From JASMHC01 sp042092935 (GTDB lineage: Bacteria > Pseudomonadota > Alphaproteobacteria > Rhodobacterales > Rhodobacteraceae): a stretch of 16,067 bases of DNA. Positions within the stretch are counted from its first letter, which is position 1, and every line of letters begins with the position of its first letter. This document shows, in pieces, positions 6,129 through 13,552 of this stretch. The position numbers and the translations under genes were made by a program. The notes below the pieces were generated by a model. The model saw only the letters and a list, made by a program, of their open reading frames with translations. It was not told the origin of the DNA and made no database searches. The DNA lies in contig JBELFK010000062.1 in assembly GCA_042092935.1 (NCBI GenBank), forward strand, positions 1 to 16,067, read 5' to 3'.

Positions 6129-6682
6129 TACGAGGCCCCTTCTGGTTTGGTCGCATACATGCGATAGATCGTGAATTGTTCTTCCTTGAACCAATAGCCG
6201 CGCGCATGGACGTCAAATCCACATTCGGTGCAGTGGCCATCGTAGGAAATCCGCACATTGCCATTTTCGTCCGTTGAGCTTTCCGTCAAGGCAAACGGGC
6301 TGTCTTCCCGCTCAAGCCAGAATTCGAAAAAGGCGGTCATATCCTCGGCGGTTTCGTCGAAGGCGTTAACCCCGCAGTTTGTCGGCTTGTGCACGATCAT
6401 GACGTAGCGGTCGTCAACGCCGTAATACACGGCCCCAGCGCTGCCAAACAAATGCCCGGCGGCGACGTCATCGGGCATCTGATTCAAGCGTGTCACATCC
6501 GGCGGCGCCCCGAGAAACATCTGCGACATGCAGCGTCCGGCGAACATCAGGGATTTCTCGCTGCTTTCAATGCCCGGCGTCGCCTGCTCTTGCGCTTGCG
6601 CCGTGCCGACCGTGGCACCTGCAACAGCCAAAGCGGCCAAAGCGATCCGCACCAATCCCCAGATATGCACAGCCCTAGTCAT
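6128..6682 (-). CDS. Exported four-cysteine protein of unknown function
   Basis: A 184-residue protein with a Sec-type signal peptide of about 30 residues (hydrophobic core IALAALAVAGA, cleavage after AQA). The mature part is acidic and carries four cysteines: C51 (GRCMSQ), C103 (TNCG) and a CxxC at 151-154 (GHCTEC), then RGYWFKEEQF-x-IYRMYATKP. The CxxC could be redox-active, bind metal, or be a structural disulphide. ATG 6682 is chosen: it overlaps the livG stop by 8 bases and starts a proper signal peptide, unlike the TTG at 6694. Its stop overlaps the livH start (TAATG). Lying between livG and livH, it is probably co-translated with the transporter and acts in the periplasm, perhaps as a helper of the binding protein; I do not recognise the family. 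Confidence 0.82.
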   Translation of the reverse strand: MTRAVHIWGLVRIALAALAVAGATVGTAQAQEQATPGIESSEKSLMFAGRCMSQMFLGAPPDVTRLNQMPDDVAAGHLFGSAGAVYYGVDDRYVMIVHKPTNCGVNAFDETAEDMTAFFEFWLEREDSPFALTESSTDENGNVRISYDGHCTECGFDVHARGYWFKEEQFTIYRMYATKPEGAS

Positions 6683-7493
6683 GCGCGACACCAAGATATG
6701 CGTCGATCACGTCCTGATTGTTGCGCACCTCATCGGGCGTGCCATCGCCGATCTTCTTGCCGTAGTCCATGACGACAACCCGATCACTGAGATCCATCAC
6801 AACGCCCATGTCATGCTCGATCAAGGCAATGGTGGTGCCAAACTCGTCGTTCACATCCAGAATAAAGCGGCTCATGTCCTCTTTTTCTTCGACGTTCATC
6901 CCGGCCATTGGTTCGTCCAGCAACAGGATCGACGGCTCGGCGGCCAAGGCCCGTGCCAATTCAACGCGCTTCTTCAAACCATAGGGAAGACGGCCAACCG
7001 GCGTCTTTCGGATCGCTTGAATCTCGAGAAAATCGATGACTTCCTCGACCTTGCGGCGATTGGCGATCTCTTCCTCGCGGGCTTTGCCATACCACAGCGC
7101 CTGCTGACCGATGTTCGCCTTCATATGGGTCAATCGACCCGTCATAACATTGTCGAGCACCGACATGCCCTCAAACAGGGCGATGTTCTGGAACGTCCGC
7201 GCGATCCCCTGTGCGGCAACCTGATAGGGGCGCATCGTCGGGCGGCGGGTGCCCTGATACCAGACCTCGCCTTCCTGAGGATGATAGAATCCCGAAATCA
7301 CGTTCAGCATCGACGATTTGCCAGCCCCGTTCGGGCCAATGATCGCACGAATTTCACCCTCGCGAATATCAAACGAGATGTCTTTGATCGCCACCACGCC
7401 CCCGAAGCGGAGGGTGATATTCTTCATCTCCATCACCACACCGCCGATCTTCCGGCCGTCTTCGGTGATATATTCTTCTGCTGCTGCACTCAT
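6675..7493 (-). CDS. livG: ABC importer ATPase, LivG type
   Basis: A 272-residue nucleotide-binding subunit. Walker A GPNGAGKSS at 53-61, Q-loop ARTFQN near 98-103, the degenerate LivG signature LPYGLKKRVELARAL at 169-183, Walker B ILLLDEP at 189-195 and H-loop IEHDM with His227. It ends DAYLG, as LivG usually does. The ATG at 7493 is chosen because it gives a normal N-terminus just before the core (MEMKNITLRFGG); the frame is open to 7625 but that part overlaps the preceding gene's end. Only a G-run (GGGGGTGCGCA) precedes the ATG, and it sits in the loop of a small hairpin. The gene follows the acyl-CoA synthetase after 85 bases and overlaps the exported Cys protein gene by 8 bases. Confidence 0.94.
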   Translation of the reverse strand: MSAAAEEYITEDGRKIGGVVMEMKNITLRFGGVVAIKDISFDIREGEIRAIIGPNGAGKSSMLNVISGFYHPQEGEVWYQGTRRPTMRPYQVAAQGIARTFQNIALFEGMSVLDNVMTGRLTHMKANIGQQALWYGKAREEEIANRRKVEEVIDFLEIQAIRKTPVGRLPYGLKKRVELARALAAEPSILLLDEPMAGMNVEEKEDMSRFILDVNDEFGTTIALIEHDMGVVMDLSDRVVVMDYGKKIGDGTPDEVRNNQDVIDAYLGVAHD

Positions 7494-7509
7494 TGCGCAC
7501 CCCCGCGCA
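7494..7509 (-). promoter_or_regulatory. Small hairpin abutting the livG start codon
   Basis: TGCGC (7494-7498) and GCGCA (7505-7509) can form a 5-bp stem whose loop, read on the minus strand, is GGGGGT, the only Shine-Dalgarno-like sequence for livG. The stem touches the ATG at 7493. It may present or limit the ribosome site; five base pairs is short and chance cannot be excluded. Confidence 0.3.
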
Positions 7510-7510
7510 T

Positions 7511-7543
7511 CTTTTGACTTGAAATATCCCCGCCGGAGGCTCC
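7511..7543 (-). repeat. Roseobacter-type intergenic element (GCCTCCGGCGGGGATATTT)
   Basis: In the 85 bases between the acyl-CoA synthetase stop and livG, the minus strand reads GGAGCCTCCGGCGGGGATATTT followed by CAAGTCAAAAGAT. From memory, GCCTCCGGCGGG(A/G)(G/A)TATTT followed by an A-rich AAAGAT segment occurs very often just after stop codons in Rhodobacteraceae genomes. CCTC and GGGG can pair around a CGGC loop, with one G-U pair, so it may act as a 3'-end or processing signal. Only one copy is in the window. The family link rests on recollection. Confidence 0.55.
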
Positions 7544-7578
7544 TGCCCCAACGGTCTTCGGCTTCATCTGATCTGTGC

Positions 7579-9546
7579 TCATTCCGCAGCCACTTTCGAC
7601 GTGGTTGGCACCACTTTGGCGTCACGAATGCTCAGCGTCGCCTTGATCGCGCCCTTGCGCCCGTCTTCATAAGTGACTTCGGTTTCGGTATATTGCTCGG
7701 ATTTGCCGCTATAAAGCGCGTCGATCAGATCGCTGAACTTCTCTTCAACGATCCGGCGGCGCACTTTGCGTGTGCGGGTCATCTCACCGTCGTCGGCGTC
7801 CAGCTCTTTGTGCAACACAAGGAACCTGTGAACCTGACAACCAGACAGCATTTCATCCTGCGCGACACTGGCATTCACCTCTTCCACATGCGCCTGAATG
7901 GTATCGAGAACCTGCGGATGCCCCGCCAACTCCTGATAGGATGCATAGGCGATATTGTTGCGCTCGGCCCAATTACCGACCGCCGTCAGGTCGATATTAA
8001 CGAAGGCCACGCAAAAGTCGCGATCCGCGCCAAACAGCACGACCTCAAGCACATTGGGAAAGAACTTCAGCTTGTTCTCGACATACTTCGGCGCGAACAT
8101 CCGGCCATCGGCCATTTGGCCAACGTCTTTGGCGCGGTCGATGATGCGCAAATGACCTGATTTCTCTTCAATGAAACCGGCGTCGCCGGTGGCAACCCAG
8201 CCTTCCGGGTCTTTCGTGTCGGCGGTGCTTTCGGGGTTCTTGTAGTATTCAACAAAGGCCCCCGGGCTGCGATAAAACACCTCGCCATTCTCGGCGATGC
8301 GCAGCTCGACTCCGGGGGCTGGCACGCCAACCGTATCTGCACGCACCTCGCCGTCGGGCTGCACCGTGATAAACACCGAGGCCTCGGTCTGACCGTAGAG
8401 TTGCTTCAGATTGATCCCGAGCGAGCGGTAGAAGTCAAAAATCTCCGGTCCGATTGCCTCGCCCGCTGTGTAGCCAACGCGCACCTTGCCAAAGCCGAGG
8501 CTGTCTTTCAGCGGGCCGTACACCATCAGATTGCCAAGCCCGTATGTCACGCGGTCCATAAAGCCGACCGGCTTGCCGTCCAGAATATCAGGGCCGACGC
8601 GTTTCGCGTGCGCCATGAAATAGTTGAACATCCCGCGCTTGATGCGGCTGGCGTCTTCCATGCGGATCATCACTTGGGTCAGCAGACCCTCAAACACCCG
8701 TGGCGGCGCGAAATAATAGCTCGGCCCGATCTCGCGCAGGTCCGTCGTCAAGGTCTCGGGGCTTTCGGGGCAGTTGACGCAAAAGCCCGTCCAATAGGCC
8801 TGACCGATCGAGAAAATGAAATCCCCGACCCATGCCATCGGCAGATAGGCGAGAACTTCGTCGCCCGCCCGCAGACCGTCAAACTCGGACGAGGATTTCG
8901 CAGCCTCGATGATGTTGCGGTTTGACAGCACGACGCCCTTTGGCTTGCCCGTCGTGCCCGAGGTGTAAAGCATGACGCATGTGCTGTCGTAATTCAGCGC
9001 GGCGACGCGGCGCTCCATCTCGGGGCGCAATTCGTCGCGGGCGGCATGGCCTTGCTCTTGCACATGGCGGTAATCATGCAGGCGTGTGTGATCGTATTTC
9101 CGCATACCACGCGGATCGAGATAGATCATATGCTCGAACTGGTGCAATTGGTCTTGGATCTCGATCACCTTGTCGACCTGCTCCTGGTCGCTGGCAATTA
9201 CAAACCGCGCGCCGCAGTGACCCAGCACATAGGCCATTTCTTCGGCAACCGCGTCTTGATACAGCGGCACCGGCACAGCGCCCGCCATTTGGGCGGCAAC
9301 CATCGACCAATAAAGGTAAGGACGGTTGCGGCCGATAATGGCCACATAGTCGCCCGGGTTCACACCCATGTTGATGAAGCCAAGCGCCAGGTTTTCAATC
9401 TCGGTTTCAGCTTCAGACCAGCTCCACGACTGCCAAATGCCGAATTCTTTTTCCCGATAGGCCGCTTTCTCAGCGAATTGGGTTGCATTGCGTTTTAACA
9501 GCGCCGGTACAGATGTGTACCCGTCGGCCGAAGACGGTTGTGCCAA
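7579..9546 (-). CDS. AMP-forming acyl-CoA synthetase (long-chain type), first gene of importer operon
   Basis: A 655-residue cytoplasmic ligase of the ANL superfamily, activating a carboxylic acid via acyl-AMP to acyl-CoA. Motifs from the TTG start: P-loop YTSGTTGKPKG 194-204, YGQTEAS 384-390, TGD 453-455, hinge DRAKD 470-474, and TRTRK with the expected catalytic lysine Lys594. The length and the insertion-rich body fit the long-chain/bubblegum-like group rather than acetyl-CoA synthetase. TTG 9546 is chosen because GGGAGGAAAG lies a few bases upstream and the protein then begins at the usual place (GYTSVPALLKRN); the open frame to 9639 adds an atypical basic stretch. As the first gene, with livG 85 bases behind, it likely activates the imported compound, perhaps coupling entry to trapping as CoA ester. 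The substrate may be a fatty, alicyclic or aromatic acid. Confidence 0.92.
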   Translation of the reverse strand: MAQPSSADGYTSVPALLKRNATQFAEKAAYREKEFGIWQSWSWSEAETEIENLALGFINMGVNPGDYVAIIGRNRPYLYWSMVAAQMAGAVPVPLYQDAVAEEMAYVLGHCGARFVIASDQEQVDKVIEIQDQLHQFEHMIYLDPRGMRKYDHTRLHDYRHVQEQGHAARDELRPEMERRVAALNYDSTCVMLYTSGTTGKPKGVVLSNRNIIEAAKSSSEFDGLRAGDEVLAYLPMAWVGDFIFSIGQAYWTGFCVNCPESPETLTTDLREIGPSYYFAPPRVFEGLLTQVMIRMEDASRIKRGMFNYFMAHAKRVGPDILDGKPVGFMDRVTYGLGNLMVYGPLKDSLGFGKVRVGYTAGEAIGPEIFDFYRSLGINLKQLYGQTEASVFITVQPDGEVRADTVGVPAPGVELRIAENGEVFYRSPGAFVEYYKNPESTADTKDPEGWVATGDAGFIEEKSGHLRIIDRAKDVGQMADGRMFAPKYVENKLKFFPNVLEVVLFGADRDFCVAFVNIDLTAVGNWAERNNIAYASYQELAGHPQVLDTIQAHVEEVNASVAQDEMLSGCQVHRFLVLHKELDADDGEMTRTRKVRRRIVEEKFSDLIDALYSGKSEQYTETEVTYEDGRKGAIKATLSIRDAKVVPTTSKVAAE

Positions 9547-9665
9547 ATTTCTTTCCTCCCACAGGCCACCATTTCGGGTGGCAAACCGCTTGCGCGATTC
9601 TCTGTCCCTATTCGGGCCTAATCTGAGGCTAGGCGTCAACTTTTACCTGATGTTTTCCGAAACCT

Positions 9666-9695
9666 AACGAATTGTAACAAGTGGGCCAGTTCGTT
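9666..9695. promoter_or_regulatory. Inverted repeat AACGAATTG-N12-CAGTTCGTT in shared upstream region
   Basis: The arms at 9666-9674 and 9687-9695 are complementary at 8 of 9 positions (9672/9689 fails), with centres 21 bases apart, about two helical turns. The right arm abuts the TTGACA at 9695-9700. This is the clearest symmetric site in the 195 bases between the synthetase and the divergent kinase, and could bind a dimeric regulator controlling either side. OmpR-type regulators more often use direct repeats, so the binder is open. Confidence 0.4.
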
Positions 9696-9722
9696 TGACA
9701 CGCCGCGCTCCATCGCTAGGAC
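9695..9722 (+). promoter_or_regulatory. Candidate promoter of the kinase-regulator pair
   Basis: TTGACA at 9695-9700 is a perfect -35 box; 16 bases further, TAGGAC (9717-9722) matches 3 of 6 of the -10 consensus. The kinase ATG is at 9742. The -35 is strong, the -10 weak. No equally good promoter is visible for the leftward operon; TACAAT (minus strand, 9676-9671) is a fair -10 box but lacks a -35. Confidence 0.4.
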
Positions 9723-9741
9723 TGAGGTACGGAGACACTGG

Positions 9742-11640
9742 ATGAGACAGACGAAATCACAAGCCGACGCATTGTTGCTGGCGGGCATGAACCTGATTCA
9801 ACAGGCGATCTCGGTCTTTGACCAAGACATGCGGCTGGTGGTTTTCAACCAACCAATGACCCGTATGTTTGACCTGCCCGAGCATATCACCGCGCTGGGC
9901 ACCTCGTTCGAAGATGTCATTCGTTATCTCTCGATGACCGGCGAATACGGCGAGATCGACGACATCGAAGAATTCGTCCGTGCCCGTGTGCAACGCGCCA
10001 AGTCGTTTGAGCCGCACTATATGGAGCGCCGCCGCTCAAACGGGCAATGGATCGGCGTCGAGGGCACGCCCCTGCCCCAGGGCGGCTGGGTGACGGTCTA
10101 TACCGATATTACTCGTATCAAGCAGCAGGACTCGATGCTGCGCGCGCATTCCGAGGAACTGTCGGATCAGGTCTTGGCGCGGTCCGAGGAACTGGCCGCT
10201 ACAAACCGCCAGCTTGAAGCCACCATCGGGGCGCTCGAGGAGACCAAGCGCCAACTGACCGAGATCGAGGCCCGCACCCGTCTGACCACCGAAATGATGC
10301 CGGCCCATATCGCCCACGTCGGCTTGGATCACATCTACACCTATTCGAACCGGCGTCTCAGCTCGGTGCTGCCCGGACGCCCCGGCAATGTCGTCGGAAT
10401 GACCTTTCCCGAGGCTGTTGGGGAAAGTGCTTTCGCGCATATCCAACCCTACTTTGAAAACGCTCTGGGTGGGCAAGGCAGCGTCTTTGAATTTTCCGAC
10501 CGCGAAAGTGCGCGTCGCATTCGTGTTGCCTTTACACCGGATCGCGATGAAGGCGGCGATATGCGCGGCCTCTATATTCTGTCGATGGACATTACCGAGG
10601 AAACCCAGGCCCGCGCCGCATTGCAACAAAACAAGCGGCGTGAATTGGGGGCGCAATTGACCAGCGGTCTGGCGCATGATTTCTCGAACCTGCTCACGGT
10701 GATCCTTGGAATGCAGTCGCGTCTCAGCGGCATGGACCTGCCCAATGATGCCGCAACCTTGGTCACCAACACCCTGTCCGCCGCCCGCCGCGGGGGCACT
10801 TTGCTGAACCGGATTGCGGATATGACCGGCACCCGAGTCCCCAAGCCGGTTTCGACCGATCTGGATCGTTATTTGCATGACCTTGCAGCCATTGCCCGCC
10901 CGAGCTTGCCCGATGGTCTTGCGCTCAGGGTCAATGCCCTTGCCGGTGCGGGGCCGTTCCTGCTGGACAATGGTCTGCTGCAAGACTCGCTTATCAACCT
11001 GATCCTGAATGCCCGGGACGCCTGCGGAGATCGTGGCCAAATCACCCTGACGGTCTCGGCGATCCGCGACACTTGGGTCGAGTTTCTTGTCGACGACACC
11101 GGTGTTGGCTTTTCAGACCGCGCGTTAGAGCACGCGCTGGATCCGTTCTTTACCACCAAGGGCAGCGAAGGCTCGGGCCTTGGGCTGGCGATGGTTTATG
11201 ACATGACCAAAACCGTCGGCGGCGAGGTGAAAATCTCAAACACCCAGACAGGTGGCCGCGTGTCCCTACGCGTCCCCTTGCGCCGCGCGCGCGCCAGCAA
11301 CGAAACCGGCCTTGTGCTGCTGGTCGAGGACAATCCCGATCTGCGCGGCGAAATCCGCACCATGCTCACCGAGGGTGGCTATTCCGTCATCGAAAGCACC
11401 AGCGTCGCCGAGGCGCGGCTGTTGGCGACCGAGCTTCCCGACATCGCGCTGGTTCTGTCCGACATCCAGCTTGAAGGCTCTGAGACCGGCATTGATCTGG
11501 TCGCCGACCTCAAACATCTGCCGAGCTATCTTATGACCTCATTGCCCTTGAACGACCCGCTGCATCGCTCGGCCCACGCCGTTGCTCCTGTGTTGCCAAA
11601 GCCCTTCACCCAAACCGACCTGATGGGATTTCTGTCATGA
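9742..11640 (+). CDS. Hybrid histidine kinase with two PAS domains and a receiver, cytoplasmic
   Basis: 632 residues with no membrane helix or signal peptide, so it should sense an internal signal. Order: PAS (PAS_7-like) about 15-125, ending VTVYTDITRIKQQ; coiled coil about 128-180; second PAS about 183-287, ending ILSMDITEETQA; HisKA with phospho-acceptor His312 in LTSGLAHDFSNLL; ATPase with N-box NLILNARDA (419-427), G1 DDTGVGF (451-457) and G2 GSGLGLAMV (477-485); receiver about 523-632 with acidic pair Glu529/Asp530, phospho-acceptor Asp574 (LSDIQLEG), Thr599 and Lys620 (LPKPF). All residues needed for activity are present. CGGAG precedes the ATG. It overlaps the response regulator gene by 4 bases and is divergent from the synthetase/importer operon, whose substrate or CoA product is a plausible signal (inference). 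Confidence 0.93.
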   Translation: MRQTKSQADALLLAGMNLIQQAISVFDQDMRLVVFNQPMTRMFDLPEHITALGTSFEDVIRYLSMTGEYGEIDDIEEFVRARVQRAKSFEPHYMERRRSNGQWIGVEGTPLPQGGWVTVYTDITRIKQQDSMLRAHSEELSDQVLARSEELAATNRQLEATIGALEETKRQLTEIEARTRLTTEMMPAHIAHVGLDHIYTYSNRRLSSVLPGRPGNVVGMTFPEAVGESAFAHIQPYFENALGGQGSVFEFSDRESARRIRVAFTPDRDEGGDMRGLYILSMDITEETQARAALQQNKRRELGAQLTSGLAHDFSNLLTVILGMQSRLSGMDLPNDAATLVTNTLSAARRGGTLLNRIADMTGTRVPKPVSTDLDRYLHDLAAIARPSLPDGLALRVNALAGAGPFLLDNGLLQDSLINLILNARDACGDRGQITLTVSAIRDTWVEFLVDDTGVGFSDRALEHALDPFFTTKGSEGSGLGLAMVYDMTKTVGGEVKISNTQTGGRVSLRVPLRRARASNETGLVLLVEDNPDLRGEIRTMLTEGGYSVIESTSVAEARLLATELPDIALVLSDIQLEGSETGIDLVADLKHLPSYLMTSLPLNDPLHRSAHAVAPVLPKPFTQTDLMGFLS

Positions 11641-12338
11641 CCAACCCGCTCGTCACGATTTTGGATGACGAACCTGACATCCGTGAAATGCTGTCCCACG
11701 CCCTCGAAGAAGCCGGATTTCGCACCATGGCCTTCGCCCGCGCCCGCGAGTTTGAGGCCGCGTTGCAGAAAACCACACCGGATGTGTGTCTCGTTGATCT
11801 GTCGCTCCCCGACCGAGACGGGCTGACGCTGGTGCACCGATTGGCGCTTGAACAAGGCGCGATTGTCATCATCATCTCGGGCCGTGCACAGGTGCAGGAT
11901 CGCGTGACAGGGCTAGAGCTCGGCGCGGACGACTATATCATCAAACCCTTTGAACCTGCCGAAGTCGTGGCCCGTATCCGCGCACGTCTGCGCAAAGACC
12001 GCGCCCCGGCCCCGGCTGGCAACACCGCGCATTTCAATGGCTGGGTCGCACATTTCGACCGCTATGCGCTGCAAGACGAAACCGGCGCGGAAACCCCGTT
12101 TTCGCACGCCGAGGGCGAAGTCCTGCGCCTGTTCCTCGACAACCCGAAACGCCTGATTTCGCGCAATCAAATGCAGGAACAACTCGGCGGCGCGGCTGGC
12201 GAAAGTTTTGACCGCGCGATGGATGTGCGCATTTCACGCCTGCGCACCAAGTTGCAGGAAGACCCCAAGAACCCGCAGTTGATTAAAACCATCTACGGGG
12301 CGGGCTACATCTTTTTGGGCGAAGTCGTCTGGAGCTAA
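11637..12338 (+). CDS. OmpR-family response regulator, partner of the hybrid kinase
   Basis: 233 residues. The N-terminal receiver holds the acidic pair Asp10/Asp11, phospho-acceptor Asp54 (CLVDLSLP), Ser81 and Lys103 (IIKPF). The C-terminal winged helix (about 130-230) has the recognition-helix segment DRAMDVRISRLRTKL and the wing IYGAGYIF typical of OmpR/PhoB. It is a DNA-binding transcription factor. The start ATG overlaps the kinase stop as ATGA, so the two are translated together and form a phosphorelay pair: kinase His312 to its own receiver Asp574, with Asp54 here as a second acceptor. No convincing terminator separates it from the convergent gene 47 bases further on. Its most likely target is the divergent operon at 9546 and its own promoter. 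Confidence 0.94.
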   Translation: MTNPLVTILDDEPDIREMLSHALEEAGFRTMAFARAREFEAALQKTTPDVCLVDLSLPDRDGLTLVHRLALEQGAIVIIISGRAQVQDRVTGLELGADDYIIKPFEPAEVVARIRARLRKDRAPAPAGNTAHFNGWVAHFDRYALQDETGAETPFSHAEGEVLRLFLDNPKRLISRNQMQEQLGGAAGESFDRAMDVRISRLRTKLQEDPKNPQLIKTIYGAGYIFLGEVVWS

Positions 12339-12385
12339 TGCGTCCCACCTTTAAGCTGAGACGGGGGCAAGGCCGGACGCTTTCA

Positions 12386-13429
12386 TCAGCGCGCCAGGGC
12401 CGTCACGGTCTCGGCAAAGCAGGCATCAAGCGAAGCACCGATTTCAAAACGCGGTTGCACCTCAAACATGCGACGGGCCGCGTCGCCGCGGATGCGGGCG
12501 CTTTTCCAGTAGTCCTCGGTGGAAATCAACGACTGCACGGGGCTGGCAAACGGGAATTTTCGACCGGCTGACATGCTGGCCGCCCCCGCAAGCAAGCATG
12601 ACGAATAGGACGTTGGACACGACGATTCACACAATGCGACCAGCGGCGTCCAGGCATCCACCTTTTCGGCGTTGATCTTGATAAAATCCTGAACCTCGCC
12701 GTCCAGCCCGATCTTGCTGATCGCCAAATGCGTGCCAGCCAGCAAGATTTCGGGGGCCAAGGCATCGCGCTGAGACTGGAACATCGTGAACAAATCATTG
12801 CCAACGGACCCGTCGGCATCCAGCGCATCAAAAGAAGCGAGGCTTTGCGTCGTCGCCAACCGGATCGGCGCGACGATTGGATCAAGTCCGTCTTCATATC
12901 TTGTGATTAAATCCAAGGTCTGACGCAGAAAGAACCCATCGTAAAGTTTAAACACAATCTCGGTCGCCAGATCGCTTTCGCCATAGCTTAAAAGCGTCGC
13001 GACGGCGGCATCGGCCTCGGGTGAATAGTCCGACCCGTCGGCGCGTTTTGCGACGGTGTAGTTGGCTTTGGAGTCAACAAGCGCCTTGGCCAAATCGGAC
13101 TGGGTCCGAGCTGTCTCAAGCCAGGATACGCCAGACAGGCCACCGGGCAGCCGCAACAGATCGAGCCGCTCGGCGCGGGTCATGTCCTTGGTCACGTGGC
13201 GATACATGTGCGGTTCTTCGGCGATCCGCGCCAGTAGGATTTGCGCGGCGGTGTTGCCGTCCTGGGCCAGTGATTTCAACGACCGTAACGCCGTCAGATC
13301 ATCGCCGTCCAACCAAGCGGCACACGCCTCAAGAAACCCGGCGTCGTCTTGTCCGGATATGGCGGGCGTCTCGGCCCAAACCGCGTTGCTGCTGAGTAAA
13401 AACCCGATTGCCAAAACGTGACGTAACAT
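12386..13429 (-). CDS. Exported protein of unknown function with a Sel1-like stretch
   Basis: 347 residues with a signal peptide (MLRHVLAIGFLLSSNAVWA, cleavage after VWA). The mature part is mostly helical. About residues 43-72 (LTALRSLKSLAQDGNTAAQI and following) read like one Sel1/TPR-type repeat, but no clear further repeat is visible. A cysteine-rich patch lies towards the C-terminus (CESSCPTSYSSC), with further cysteines at 36 and near the end (LDACFAE), suggesting disulphides in the periplasm. ATG 13429 is chosen because GGAGAGG lies 5 bases upstream and the signal peptide begins there; an in-frame start at 13444 is less likely. It is convergent with the response regulator gene and divergent from the phosphatase-like gene. 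I do not recognise a family. Confidence 0.8.
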   Translation of the reverse strand: MLRHVLAIGFLLSSNAVWAETPAISGQDDAGFLEACAAWLDGDDLTALRSLKSLAQDGNTAAQILLARIAEEPHMYRHVTKDMTRAERLDLLRLPGGLSGVSWLETARTQSDLAKALVDSKANYTVAKRADGSDYSPEADAAVATLLSYGESDLATEIVFKLYDGFFLRQTLDLITRYEDGLDPIVAPIRLATTQSLASFDALDADGSVGNDLFTMFQSQRDALAPEILLAGTHLAISKIGLDGEVQDFIKINAEKVDAWTPLVALCESSCPTSYSSCLLAGAASMSAGRKFPFASPVQSLISTEDYWKSARIRGDAARRMFEVQPRFEIGASLDACFAETVTALAR

Positions 13430-13552
13430 GTTGCCTCTCCCCAAAAGCCTGGGTCACCTTACCGCGAAACAGGGCTTGTGGCGAATTTACCGGCCCATTG
13501 CGGCGATGCGCCGCTTATCCTACTGCTTGGCGACAGCAAGAATGAGAGCGCA

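Noticed and set aside
4953..6167. 404-codon plus-strand open frame
   Set aside because: It lies antisense to livH and the small membrane gene, is extremely rich in charged residues, Asp, Arg, His and Gln, and mirrors hydrophobic codons on the other strand, the usual shadow of membrane-protein genes.
9616..9634. GCCTA-N9-TAGGC inverted repeat upstream of the synthetase
   Set aside because: Only 5-bp arms, no fit to promoter elements; the repeat at 9666-9695 is stronger.
10036..11040. 334-codon minus-strand open frame
   Set aside because: Antisense to the histidine kinase, whose PAS, H-box and ATPase motifs are intact.
12340..12380. Possible terminator between the response regulator and the convergent exported-protein gene (GCGTCC...GGACGC)
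   Set aside because: Six base pairs around a 29-base loop with only TTT following; too weak to call in a G+C-rich genome.
13500..13514. GCGGCG-ATG-CGCCGC stem upstream of the phosphatase-like gene
   Set aside because: A perfect 6-bp stem but a 3-base loop, no T-run and no link to a ribosome site; such GC stems arise readily by chance here.
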